The notes: generated from the letters alone by a model not told the origin. A stretch of DNA of 25,961 bases from CAZSVE01 sp964610175 (GCA_964610175.1 CAZSVE010000041.1:1-25961); one strand, 5' to 3'; counted from the first letter of the stretch, positions 8,547 through 16,770 are shown. Program-made: numbers and translations.

Positions 8547-8780
8547 ATGAAACTGTGTCGATCCTGTACTAAAAATGGGTGGCCCTATTTGTTGGCTTTT
8601 TTTATCGCTGGTTTTGTTTGCCTGTTGACTTGGCTTACCCTTTCTACAGAGGATATTTCCAACGAAATCAAATTATTGTGTAGTGCCATTGCCTTTTTGG
8701 TGATATTCATCGGGCTCCTTTCCTATATGCTCATGTGCATGAAACGACACTGCGGTCATCAGAACGAGCATATCATCTAG
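8547..8780 (+). CDS. Small two-helix membrane protein, unknown function
   Basis: I do not recognise this 77-residue protein. It starts with a CRSC motif (residues 4-7), has two strong hydrophobic segments (about 12-31 and 42-64) separated by a short acidic loop, and ends with a Cys/His-containing tail (CMKRHCGHQ). The N- and C-terminal cysteines would lie on the same side of the membrane and could bind a metal or form disulfides, which is inference only. The ATG at 8547 has GAGGA six bases upstream, and the hydrophobic pattern supports a real gene. It is enclosed by inverted family-1 repeats, the downstream one beginning at the stop codon. Confidence 0.7.
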   Translation: MKLCRSCTKNGWPYLLAFFIAGFVCLLTWLTLSTEDISNEIKLLCSAIAFLVIFIGLLSYMLMCMKRHCGHQNEHII

Positions 8781-8977
8781 CGAGGTGCTGCCTCAGACCG
8801 ATAAAGCATGATCCGGCACACGATGTGGTTTTGCCATGTGATTTTGTCATTTCGAGCGTAGCGAGAAACCTTGTAAGCATGGATTTGATTTTAGGCTAAA
8901 GATTTCTCGCTTCGCTCGAAATGACAGCCCTTTTGAGGTGAAATAATTAGTATTTTGTAAAATTCGACTCATTTGCA
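8780..8977 (+). repeat. Interrupted family-1 repeat, copy 5 (forward)
   Basis: The left half of a forward copy is at 8780-8820 (GACCGATAAAGCATGATCC is the recognisable core). The right part resumes at about 8952-8977 as TTTTGTAAAATTCGACTCAT. The two parts are separated by about 130 bp that contain a different palindromic element (8845-8926). The simplest reading is that the palindromic element inserted into an existing family-1 copy. Confidence 0.65.
8845..8926. mobile_element. Palindromic MITE-like element with 24-bp inverted ends
   Basis: The arms at 8845-8868 (starting TGTCATTTCGAGCG) and 8903-8926 (ending CGCTCGAAATGACA) are inverted copies of 24 bp with one mismatch, around a 34-bp centre. 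The TGTCATTTCGAGCG...CGCTCGAAATGACA class is a widely scattered intergenic palindrome in bacteria. No coding capacity. It sits inside a family-1 repeat. Confidence 0.85.
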
Positions 8978-9009
8978 AGGATTTCGGGTATTCATAATTA
9001 TTATTACTA

Positions 9010-9104
9010 GCGAAGCTTGTGTTCGAACCGATGAGGCTCGGTTTGGTCGTAGTAGGGCAAAATCAGCGCCTTGCAAAACTGAACGGGAAATAAATAAATC
9101 AAAG
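9010..9104 (+). repeat. Family-1 intergenic repeat, copy 6 (forward, internally shortened)
   Basis: Forward copy with the variant left end GCGAAGCTTGTGTTCGAACC and right end AACTGAACGGGAAATAAATA. The segment that normally reads CGACTCATTCGCGAAG is missing, which explains its shorter length. Confidence 0.8.
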
Positions 9105-9249
9105 CCATATGTCGACGGACGAAATCATGGGTACGGGGTAACCAATGGTGGTGCGGCCAAAGAAGTTGGGGATTTTTTGTCGTGAGCGGATATCGAACAA
9201 TAATCTCTTATGACAGGATAAGGATAAATGGACATTCGGATGCATTTGG

Positions 9250-9337
9250 GTATCTGAAAAATAAAGATCCTGATGGGATCGATGTGCGAACCGAATCCCA
9301 TTCCCTTTCCGTCTTGGCACGAGCCGCTGACATGTCC
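9250..9337 (+). repeat. Family-2 repeat, copy 1
   Basis: It begins GTATCTGAAAAATAAAGATC, passes through CCGAATCCCATTCCC and ends TTGGCACGAGCCGCTGACAT. The order and spacing of these blocks match the copy at 16680-16770. It lies in the open frame upstream of the likely start of the TPR-SPOR gene and argues that the far-upstream GTG at 9182 is not the true start. Confidence 0.65.
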
Positions 9338-10627
9338 TTCGCGGTGTCATCGAATGCTCGCACAGTGTTTGTTTTACTTGCGATTGCCTTGCATGAGAGT
9401 CCTCGGATTCATGTGGTCCGACCCCTTTATATTTTCGTGATTTATTTTGTTTTTGTGTTTTTCGCCGTGGGGTCTTTGGAAACCAATGCCACGCCTTCGC
9501 GATGTGAATCCTTGGAATTTTTATGCGTTGTCGAACCGACCGAACACCCTCTCGACAGGACCGGCAGAGATGAAATACCGACCTTGGAGGAAATAAGGGC
9601 ACTGGCGGATCGGCGAAATTTGGATGCTGCCTGGGAAGAAATACAACGATTCCTGGAAGAAAATCCCGATCACATCGAGGGGCGTTTGTTATCGGGTGTT
9701 TTTTCGATCTGGCGTGGGGAAACCGATCGAGCCGCTGATGTATTTCGTAAATTAGTCGATGATCGCCCGGATTTGGCGGAGCCTTACAACAACCTCGCCG
9801 CTGTTTATGCCTCGAAAAAGAGATATCAGGAGGCCGAAGATGCCTTGAAACAAGCGATCTCCGCAAATCCGAGTTATGGGATCGCATGGGAAAACCTGGG
9901 TGATGTTCGTATCGAACGCGCAAGTCTTTCGTACCAGCGCGCAGGCAAACTATATGCTTTCGAGGGGCGCAGCAATATCGAAGTCGAAGCCAAAATGGGA
10001 AGAAAATTCGTCGCCATAAAAAAGATACAGGACGAAATCGGCTATTCCTTCCACGCGCACGGGATGGCCGGGAAAAGGTTACGAGGTGAAATGGATGTCG
10101 ACGCGACCGCGGTTACGGGAGACCCGGACAGCGCGAATGCCGATGCTGCTCCCCGAGTCGAATCTTCCGGTGTTGCTTGCTACTCCGTGGGACCATTGCC
10201 CGATAAGGCGAGTTTTGTGTCGATTACGGACTGGTTCGAGGGCAACGATATATTCACGAGTACCTATACCCGCGATGCGCAACAATCGAACGATTACGAA
10301 GTATTCATCCCGCCATCGGATGAGCTGTCGGATCCGAATGCGCTTATCGAAAGGATGCAAGGCGATGGCATTCACGACATTACTCCCATTTCCCACGGCG
10401 ACCTCGAACAGGGTGTGATGATTGGGGTGTTCGATGCCGAGGATGCCGCGCAGCGCCGTATTGATGAATTATGGGAAAAAGGCCATAAAGCCAGGTATCG
10501 GCCAAGGACCCGGCTTGAGAAGCAATATTGGATCAAGGCGTATCCCGCCGTGGATTCGTCATTGGACAAACTGGTATTTACCAAACGCTTTGCGACGCAT
10601 GCGCTTCGCACGATCCCTTGTGAATAA
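9332..10627 (+). CDS. TPR-SPOR exported protein
   Basis: A hydrophobic segment (IFVIYFVFVFFAVG) near the N-terminus looks like an uncleaved anchor or signal sequence. Then come TPR-type helical repeats (AEPYNNLAAVYASKKRYQEA is the clearest) and a C-terminal pair of SPOR-like sections, the first beginning CYSVGPLPDKASF and the second containing MIGVFDAEDAAQRRIDELW. SPOR domains bind denuded septal peptidoglycan, so a periplasmic cell-envelope role is likely. The start is uncertain: the frame is open from GTG 9182, but that part overlaps a family-2 repeat; ATG 9332 and GTG 9413, just before the hydrophobic segment, are better candidates. The 3' end overlaps miaA, suggesting coupling. Confidence 0.75.
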   Translation: MSFAVSSNARTVFVLLAIALHESPRIHVVRPLYIFVIYFVFVFFAVGSLETNATPSRCESLEFLCVVEPTEHPLDRTGRDEIPTLEEIRALADRRNLDAAWEEIQRFLEENPDHIEGRLLSGVFSIWRGETDRAADVFRKLVDDRPDLAEPYNNLAAVYASKKRYQEAEDALKQAISANPSYGIAWENLGDVRIERASLSYQRAGKLYAFEGRSNIEVEAKMGRKFVAIKKIQDEIGYSFHAHGMAGKRLRGEMDVDATAVTGDPDSANADAAPRVESSGVACYSVGPLPDKASFVSITDWFEGNDIFTSTYTRDAQQSNDYEVFIPPSDELSDPNALIERMQGDGIHDITPISHGDLEQGVMIGVFDAEDAAQRRIDELWEKGHKARYRPRTRLEKQYWIKAYPAVDSSLDKLVFTKRFATHALRTIPCE

Positions 10628-11585
10628 GGCGCCCGTTATCTTTCTATTGGGACCTACAGCGTCTGGTAAAACAGATATCGCCGTAGACTTGGTTCGAAGA
10701 TTACCATTGGAAATCATTAGTGTAGATTCCGCATTGGTATATCGTGGTTTGGATATCGGTACGGGAAAACCGAAACCGGATATCCTTGCCATGGCACCGC
10801 ATCGGTTGATCGATATTCGTGATCCGAGGGAGGTATATTCAGCCGCCGACTTTGTGAAAGATGCGCGGCGAGCCATAGCAGAGGTTGAAAAAAGTGGCCG
10901 AATACCACTATTGGTAGGTGGAACGGGATTGTATTTTCGTGCGCTTCGGCGTGGACTCGCTCCGTTGCCTGCCGCGAATCCCGCGGTTCGGAAACGACTT
11001 GCCGAACAGGCGGAAAGATGGGGTTGGCACATGTTGCACCGACGTCTTATGGAAGTCGATCCGCTGGCAGCCGCTCGTATTCATCCAAACGATCCGCAAC
11101 GAATTCAGCGTGCCCTGGAAGTGTATGAGTTGACCAACAGTCCCATGACGGTACTGTTGTCGCGCCATTCGGAGTACACTCTCGACCGCCCCGTTATCCA
11201 ATTGGCCCTGGAACCAACCGATCGACTGGCATTGCAGAAACGCATCGCAACGCGGTTTCATGCGATGTTGGCACGTGGGTTGGTGGCAGAAGTCCAACGA
11301 CTCCGGGCCAGAAGCGATCTGCATAGTGATTTGCCTTCTATGCGGGCAGTCGGGTATCGTCAGGTGTGGAACTATTTAGCGGGACAAATAAGCTATCCCG
11401 ATATGGTCGCGACAGCCATTGCCAGCACACGGCAATTAGCGAAGCGTCAACTTACTTGGTTGCGCTCGGAGGTCCATGTGACACGATTCTCTTGCCAGGA
11501 TGTCGGAGTGTTGGACAAGATTTTGCGTTATTTATCGAAGGAAAGCTTGTTGAAGGGAAATACGCCGGGCGTAACCATGCCGTAA
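10599..11585 (+). CDS. miaA: tRNA dimethylallyltransferase
   Basis: MiaA transfers a dimethylallyl group from DMAPP to A37 of tRNAs that read UNN codons. The 328-residue protein has the P-loop GPTASGKT at 18-25, then ISVDSALVYRGLDIGTGKP, RLIDIRD, the LVGGTGLYFRAL block, DPQRIQRALEVYE and the C-terminal RQLAKRQLTWLR, all hallmarks of the family, and close to the usual length. ATG 10599 overlaps the upstream gene by 29 bp; GTG 10620 is an alternative start, and neither has a clear ribosome binding site. It is the first gene of the conserved miaA-hfq order. Confidence 0.96.
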   Translation: MRFARSLVNKAPVIFLLGPTASGKTDIAVDLVRRLPLEIISVDSALVYRGLDIGTGKPKPDILAMAPHRLIDIRDPREVYSAADFVKDARRAIAEVEKSGRIPLLVGGTGLYFRALRRGLAPLPAANPAVRKRLAEQAERWGWHMLHRRLMEVDPLAAARIHPNDPQRIQRALEVYELTNSPMTVLLSRHSEYTLDRPVIQLALEPTDRLALQKRIATRFHAMLARGLVAEVQRLRARSDLHSDLPSMRAVGYRQVWNYLAGQISYPDMVATAIASTRQLAKRQLTWLRSEVHVTRFSCQDVGVLDKILRYLSKESLLKGNTPGVTMP

Positions 11586-11670
11586 TGGTTTATACTGCAC
11601 TGCATCACTTTCTGGGATGTATGGATAGGTTTAGCAAAATTCAAAGAACTATTCCTTAAAGGAGTTTACC

Positions 11671-11928
11671 ATGGGCAAGGGGCAGTCGCTTCAGGATCCT
11701 TTCCTAAATACCTTGCGCAAAGAGCGTGTACCAGTGTCGATTTTTTTGGTAAGCGGCATAAAATTGCAAGGTCAAATCGAATCTTTCGATCAATTCGTCG
11801 TGCTGCTGAAAAATACCGTGAGCCAGATGGTATACAAACACGCTATTTCTACGGTGGTGCCTTCGCGCAATATAAAATTACCGAAAAACGACGATGACGA
11901 TCTGGAAAAAGATCCGGAATCCATTTGA
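11671..11928 (+). CDS. hfq: RNA-binding protein Hfq
   Basis: An 85-residue Sm-like RNA chaperone that forms a hexamer and pairs small RNAs with mRNAs. The Sm1 motif (FLVSGIKLQGQIESFDQFVV) and Sm2 region (YKHAISTVVPSR) match the proteobacterial consensus almost exactly. The C-terminal tail is short and acidic (NDDDDLEKDPE). A strong ribosome binding site, AAAGGAG, precedes ATG 11671. It follows miaA by 85 bp, as in many Gammaproteobacteria, but hflX is missing downstream. Confidence 0.97.
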   Translation: MGKGQSLQDPFLNTLRKERVPVSIFLVSGIKLQGQIESFDQFVVLLKNTVSQMVYKHAISTVVPSRNIKLPKNDDDDLEKDPESI

Positions 11929-12395
11929 ATAGGATAGCAGCAATATCAGGGCGTCGTTTAGCGTGGAAATCGAACGATGTCGTGTATAGTGGCTTGAAGA
12001 TATGGTGTCTGGGATTCGTTTTCGTCGCAGTTCGATCACGAACCTTCGTGGTAACAGGTCGCGCTGAATACCCTTTGGTGTCCCCGAGGATGAAAGGTCT
12101 CTCTCGATTGGCGTGATAGGTAGGGTTGATTGTTGCCCCGGGCGGGGGCTTGCCAGTATTTTCCTTGCGCTACTGATCATGGCGACGGATTATGTCGAGG
12201 GTTTCATTACCCCGAGGATGGAAGAGGGTGTGGAGAATTGAGCATTGCTACGTGTAGCGCGCTTTACATAGCAAGCGAGTCAAGACGTAATATGCAATGC
12301 TCGGAGAACTATATATATATTGAATGATTAGGGGCGTTCTTTGACTGGCTGCAGCTGGATCAAGTTCGTCCTTAATGTATGTGGAGTAAGTGATT
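11929..12395. other. Gap where hflX normally lies; no gene seen
   Basis: About 470 bp between hfq and hflK without a convincing gene. No frame shows the HflX GTPase motifs, so I see no obvious hflX remnant. The stretch has a 9-bp inverted repeat, GAGCATTGC (12240-12248) and GCAATGCTC (12294-12302), followed by a very AT-rich segment (about 12310-12322) that could hold a promoter for hflK. The motif CCCCGAGGATG occurs twice (near 12082 and 12211). Confidence 0.6.
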
Positions 12396-13619
12396 ATGGC
12401 TTGGAATCAACCTGGCTCTAATGGTAGTAGAGACCCATGGGGGAACCGTGGTCAACAGGGACCACCCGACCTTGATGAACTCTTCCGAAAATTCCAGGAA
12501 AGTCTTGGTGACCTGTTCGGCGGGGGAAAGGACGATGATGGGGGTGAAGATGACGGTCAGGGAAAGAAGCCAGGTGTCGGCAAGGTTGGTCTAACGGGTT
12601 TCTCGATTCTGTTGGTTGCTGTTTTGCTGGTGTGGGGAATTGCCGGATTCTATATCGTTCAGCCTGAGGAAGAAGCCGTGGTCCTTCGCTTTGGTGCCTA
12701 CTCGGAAACAGCGGAACCGGGCCTCAATTGGAGGCCGCTCTTCATCGATTCTGTGGAGAAAGTAAATGTTACCGGAGTCAGAAGCGTACCTATTGGTTAC
12801 CGAGTTCAAGGTAATGGCACGGTATCCGTGCTCCATGAGTCCTTGATGCTTACTGAAGACGAAAACATCATCGATATAAAATTCGAGGTGCAATACCGCG
12901 TACACGACCCTCGTTCCTTCTTATTCAATGTTGTCGAGCCGGAAAATACCTTGCGTCAGGCTACGGAGAGTGCCGTGCGCGAAATCGTTGGTAAACGGAA
13001 GATGGATCCCATTATCTCGGAGGAACGAGACTTGGTTGCCGAGCAAGCCCAGGTGCTTATTCAGGAAATCCTCGATCGTTATGGTGATGGGGGCGCAGGC
13101 CTCAAGGTAACGAGCGTAAACATGCAAGATGCGCAGGCACCCAGAGAAGTGCAGGCTGCCTATGCAGACGCGGTACGAGCCCGCGAGGACGAAGAGCGGT
13201 TCAAGAATGAAGCCAAGGCTTATGCCGCTGATATCATTCCCAAGGCGCGGGGTGAAGCAAATGCCATTCGTGAACGTTCCCATGCCTATCGGCAGCGGGT
13301 GATCGCTGCGGCGGAAGGGGAAGGCGACCGCTTCCTGAAAGTGCTCAATGAATACGAAAAGGCACCGGACATCACACGGACGCGCCTTTATCTGGAAGCG
13401 GTAGAGTCCGTCATGAAAAATACCAGCAAGGTGCTCGTGGATGTAAAAGGGGGCAATAATCTGATGTATTTACCATTGGATAAACTCCTGATGCCGCGGA
13501 CGGATGACCTTTCCAGAGACACCGGTGGGGCCCAGGAGGAAGAAGTCCAGTCGATACCATCCGCCGCCCCTAAGGCTATCGAACGAAACCGATCAACCGA
13601 TCGAGGGAGGAGTCGTTAA
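12396..13619 (+). CDS. hflK: FtsH modulator subunit HflK
   Basis: HflK is an SPFH-family membrane protein that with HflC surrounds the FtsH protease and modulates its activity. The 407-residue protein has a Gly/Asp-rich cytoplasmic N-terminus with the typical RDPWGNRG and DLDELFRKFQ segments, one membrane helix at about 64-88, the SPFH domain beginning YIVQPEEEAVVLRFG, a long coiled-coil region, and a variable tail. ATG 12396 is preferred over GTG 12390 because GGAG lies about ten bases upstream. The hflC start follows its stop codon directly. Confidence 0.95.
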   Translation: MAWNQPGSNGSRDPWGNRGQQGPPDLDELFRKFQESLGDLFGGGKDDDGGEDDGQGKKPGVGKVGLTGFSILLVAVLLVWGIAGFYIVQPEEEAVVLRFGAYSETAEPGLNWRPLFIDSVEKVNVTGVRSVPIGYRVQGNGTVSVLHESLMLTEDENIIDIKFEVQYRVHDPRSFLFNVVEPENTLRQATESAVREIVGKRKMDPIISEERDLVAEQAQVLIQEILDRYGDGGAGLKVTSVNMQDAQAPREVQAAYADAVRAREDEERFKNEAKAYAADIIPKARGEANAIRERSHAYRQRVIAAAEGEGDRFLKVLNEYEKAPDITRTRLYLEAVESVMKNTSKVLVDVKGGNNLMYLPLDKLLMPRTDDLSRDTGGAQEEEVQSIPSAAPKAIERNRSTDRGRSR

Positions 13620-14621
13620 ATGCCGTCGAAGTTAAAAAGATTAATGCCATCCCGAAAGGCTTGGTTTACATTGATCGCCCTTTTTATGGTGTTGGTTGCG
13701 TTGTCGGTATTTACTGTGGATGAGCGTGAGCGCGCCATTGTAGTGCAGCTGGGTAAGATGGTTCGCTCCGATTATGAGCCAGGTATCCACATGAAGAAAT
13801 TGTGGAACATTATTCCGGCACCTTATCCGTTTCAGACGGCCAAGAAGTTTGACCGACGAATCCAAAACCTCGATGCGGAGCCTATGCGGTTCCTCACGGT
13901 CGAGAAAAAGAACGTCATGGTCGACTTCTTCATGAAATGGCGAATCCAGAATGTGGAGCGGTTCTATACGGCCACCAGCGGTGGGAATATGCGCACTGCA
14001 TCGGATCGCCTAACGACCATTGTTCAGAAACGGCTTCGGGATGAGTTCGGAAAACGCACGGTAAAAGAAGTAGTTTCCGGGGAGCGAACCGAAATCATGA
14101 GGGCACTCATGGTGTCTTCGATAGATGTATCCAGCACGACACTACTGACAGGATATCCTGAAACAGTTCAGGCAAACGATAAGTCGTATGAAGCGCTATC
14201 GGCCAAAGATCAGGCTGCCTTGGATCTTGGAATCGAAATCGTCGACGTACGGCTAAAACGCATCGATTGGCCCGAGGATGTCAGTAGTTCCGTGTTCGAT
14301 CGTATGTCCGCGGAACGAAAAAAAGTCGCTAAGGATTTCCGATCCCGTGGGCAGGAGGTTGCAAAGACTACGCGTGCGGCAGCAGATCGGGAACGAGAGG
14401 TGATTTTTGCCAGGGCGAATCGGGAAGCGGAGCGTATTCGAGGTGAAGGCGATGCTAAAGCGGCTAAAATTTACGCGGATGCTTATAGCAAAAACGAGGA
14501 ATTCTACACGCTGTATCGGAGCCTGAATGCCTACCGAAACACCTTGAACGATCGTTCCGATATCCTCATCATGGAGCCGGATACGGAATTCTTCAAGTAC
14601 TTCAAGGATTCCAAAGGTTAA
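13620..14621 (+). CDS. hflC: FtsH modulator subunit HflC
   Basis: Partner of HflK in the FtsH regulatory complex of the inner membrane. It has 333 residues: an N-terminal membrane helix (about 14-32), an SPFH domain starting VDERERAIVVQLGKMV, and a C-terminal coiled coil with the Ala/Arg/Glu-rich pattern NREAERIRGEGDAKAAKIYA typical of HflC. The family-typical C-terminus (PDTEFFKYF) is intact. It starts immediately after the hflK stop, with GGGAGGAG in the end of hflK as the ribosome binding site, so the two are translationally linked. Confidence 0.96.
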   Translation: MPSKLKRLMPSRKAWFTLIALFMVLVALSVFTVDERERAIVVQLGKMVRSDYEPGIHMKKLWNIIPAPYPFQTAKKFDRRIQNLDAEPMRFLTVEKKNVMVDFFMKWRIQNVERFYTATSGGNMRTASDRLTTIVQKRLRDEFGKRTVKEVVSGERTEIMRALMVSSIDVSSTTLLTGYPETVQANDKSYEALSAKDQAALDLGIEIVDVRLKRIDWPEDVSSSVFDRMSAERKKVAKDFRSRGQEVAKTTRAAADREREVIFARANREAERIRGEGDAKAAKIYADAYSKNEEFYTLYRSLNAYRNTLNDRSDILIMEPDTEFFKYFKDSKG

Positions 14622-14693
14622 GAAGATCTTTTAGGTCAGGGAAATATATGAAATGCCAGGTCTTCGAGAGCTAATCTATTTTCGATTCGAGCA

Positions 14694-14879
14694 ATGTGGC
14701 ACGATTTTCTAGTAGCAGTTTCGCTGGTTCTTGTGATTGAGGGGATAATGCCCTTCCTGAGCCCTGAAAGAACACGTAAGACACTGGAAACGATGCTACA
14801 AATGAGCAACGGCACTTTGCGCTTCATGGGACTTACCAGCATGATGCTCGGTGTCATTCTTTTATATGTCCTGAAGTAG
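14694..14879 (+). CDS. DUF2065 (YjeT-like) small membrane protein
   Basis: A 61-residue protein of the DUF2065/YjeT family, usually found between hflC and purA. There are two membrane helices (about 4-20 and 42-60); the central EGIMPFLSPERTRKTLETM segment is the family's most recognisable part. Its function is unknown; the position suggests a role linked to HflKC or simply conserved synteny. ATG 14694 gives the normal length. Confidence 0.88.
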   Translation: MWHDFLVAVSLVLVIEGIMPFLSPERTRKTLETMLQMSNGTLRFMGLTSMMLGVILLYVLK

Positions 14880-14926
14880 CGATAGTGGACGATAATCTAT
14901 CGTGAAAACAATGTGGAAAAATTGGC

Positions 14927-16222
14927 GTGGGTAATGCGGTTGTAATCATCGGAACCCAATGGGGGGACGAAGGTAAAGGTAAAGTCGTCGACCTTCTGAC
15001 GGATCGGGCATCGGCGGTCGTACGTTTTCAGGGGGGACACAATGCCGGGCATACACTGGTTATCGATGGAAAGAAAACCATATTGCACTTGATCCCTTCC
15101 GGTATTTTGCGAGATGACGTGTCGTGTTTTATTGGTAACGGTGTAGTCGTTTCCCCGAGTGCCCTACTCGAAGAAATGGAGATGCTTGATGCGCAGGGAA
15201 TACCGGTTACCGAGCGACTCCGCATCAGCTATGCCTGTCCGCTTATCTTGCCGTTTCATATTGCGTTGGATAATGCGCGGGAGCGTGCGCGAGGTAGCAA
15301 AGCGATTGGCACCACGGGGCGGGGAATTGGTCCCGCATACGAGGACAAGGTATCGCGTAGAGGATTGCGTCTCGGCGACCTGCTGCAACCAGGCTTATTT
15401 GCCGACAAGTTATCGGAGATTGTGGAATATCACAATTTCTCTCTCGAGAACTACTACAATGTAGAGCCTGTTTCGTATGATCAGGTATTGGATGAGGCGC
15501 TTGGTGTTGCCGATGCCGTGGCACCATTGCTGGACGATATATCGGATCGCTTACACGGCGTATTGCGCCAGGGTGGAAAAATTCTCTTCGAAGGCGCGCA
15601 AGGAACATTACTCGACATTGATCACGGTACTTATCCATTTGTGACATCATCCACTACGACAGCCGGTGGGGCAGCTTCCGGGAGTGGGGTAGGGCCAACG
15701 AGGTTGGATCATGTGCTCGGCATTACAAAGGCATACACCACGCGAGTCGGTTCCGGTCCATTTCCAACCGAATTGTTCGACGATTCAGGGAAACATTTGG
15801 CAGGCAAGGGGCACGAGTTCGGGGCAACTACCGGTCGTCCTCGCCGCTGTGGTTGGTTGGATGTAGTGGCAGTACGAAATGCTATCCGGATCAGCGGCAT
15901 AACAGGCCTTTGTATTACCAAGCTGGATGTATTGGATGGTTTGGATCCCATCCGGATCTGCGTTGGGTATCGCAGGTGTGGAGAGGACGAAGGAAAATTC
16001 CCTATCATGGGGGCGGATGCCCTGGCTGCCTGTGAGCCTATCTATCTTGATTTACCGGGTTGGCAAGGATCGACGGTGGGGATAAAGGAATTCGCGAAGC
16101 TTCCTGGTGTCGCACGCGCCTATTTGGATCGCATCGAGGCGCTTACCGAAACGCCAATCGACATCGTGTCCACCGGGCCGGACCGAAATGATACGATTGT
16201 TTTGCGGCACCCATTTTCTTGA
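14927..16222 (+). CDS. purA: Adenylosuccinate synthetase
   Basis: PurA joins IMP and aspartate, using GTP, in the first committed step of AMP synthesis. The protein has 431 residues, the usual length. The GTP-binding signature QWGDEGKGK is at 11-19, the FQGGHNAGHT loop is near 34-43, and the second family signature (GRGIGPAYEDK) and the later TTGRPRRCGW segment are present. The start is GTG 14927, directly before the conserved GNAVVIIGTQWGDEG; no ATG lies at a suitable place. The hisZ gene often found before purA is absent. Confidence 0.97.
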   Translation: MGNAVVIIGTQWGDEGKGKVVDLLTDRASAVVRFQGGHNAGHTLVIDGKKTILHLIPSGILRDDVSCFIGNGVVVSPSALLEEMEMLDAQGIPVTERLRISYACPLILPFHIALDNARERARGSKAIGTTGRGIGPAYEDKVSRRGLRLGDLLQPGLFADKLSEIVEYHNFSLENYYNVEPVSYDQVLDEALGVADAVAPLLDDISDRLHGVLRQGGKILFEGAQGTLLDIDHGTYPFVTSSTTTAGGAASGSGVGPTRLDHVLGITKAYTTRVGSGPFPTELFDDSGKHLAGKGHEFGATTGRPRRCGWLDVVAVRNAIRISGITGLCITKLDVLDGLDPIRICVGYRRCGEDEGKFPIMGADALAACEPIYLDLPGWQGSTVGIKEFAKLPGVARAYLDRIEALTETPIDIVSTGPDRNDTIVLRHPFS

Positions 16223-16316
16223 TGTATCGAAAAGACATTCATGGTTTGTACCGCGATAGCAAGGAAAAATCTCAACCAAGGGAAGTAGTGTAGATAGATA
16301 TCCGGCCTTGGATGAT

Positions 16317-16420
16317 TTGTTTATTTCCGGATCACCTTCGCGAATGGGTCAAGTTTACCAAAACGCCAACTTTGCTCTCGATACCAAACCGTGTTTCATC
16401 GGTTCGAGGCGGAGCTTCAC
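16317..16420 (-). repeat. Family-1 intergenic repeat, copy 7 (reverse)
   Basis: Reverse copy: TTTGTTTATTTCCGGATCAC, then GTTTACCAAAACGCCAACTT, ending GGTTCGAGGCGGAGCTTCAC. It is paired with a forward copy 61 bp downstream. Confidence 0.82.
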
Positions 16421-16481
16421 CAGATCTGCCTAAAAGGGGATATTTCTACTTTGTACTAACAGCTTCTCTTTCAAGAAACCA

Positions 16482-16593
16482 GCGAAGCTTGTGCTCGAAC
16501 CGACAAAGCAATGATTATTGAGTGTTGGTAAAGTTAGGATTGGTGCCTTGTGGAACTTGGCCCAATTGTGAAGCTGAGCGGGAAATAAACAAA
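16482..16593 (+). repeat. Family-1 intergenic repeat, copy 8 (forward)
   Basis: Forward copy with the variant left end GCGAAGCTTGTGCTCGAACC and the highly conserved right end GAAGCTGAGCGGGAAATAAA. The middle is diverged (GGTAAAGTTAGGATTGGTGC). Confidence 0.82.
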
Positions 16594-16679
16594 GTATTCG
16601 ACCATCCGATAATCCAAGTGGAGTGTCTTCTCATACATCTCGCTTGGCAATTCACGGAACGGCATCTCAAACCATTTAC

Positions 16680-16770
16680 GTATCGGAAAAACATTGAAGT
16701 CCCTGATGAACCGATGCGTGTACTGGGAACCCACCCCTTATCGGTCCTGGCGCGAAGCGCCACAACATGG
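16680..16770 (+). repeat. Family-2 repeat, copy 2
   Basis: The best-preserved family-2 copy: GTATCGGAAAAACATTGAAG at the left, GGGAACCCACCCC in the middle and the perfect hairpin GGCGCGAAGCGCC (16749-16761) before ACAACATGG. Confidence 0.7.

Noticed and set aside
9182..9331. Far-upstream GTG start for the TPR-SPOR gene
   Set aside because: The extra 50 codons run through a family-2 repeat, so the frame is probably open by chance; ATG 9332 or GTG 9413 is more likely.
9099..9923. A 274-codon minus-strand frame
   Set aside because: It is antisense to the TPR-SPOR gene and to repeats, with no recognisable domain.
11925..12116. Small frame after hfq as an hflX remnant or small gene
   Set aside because: No HflX motif, no ribosome binding site and no protein-like composition.
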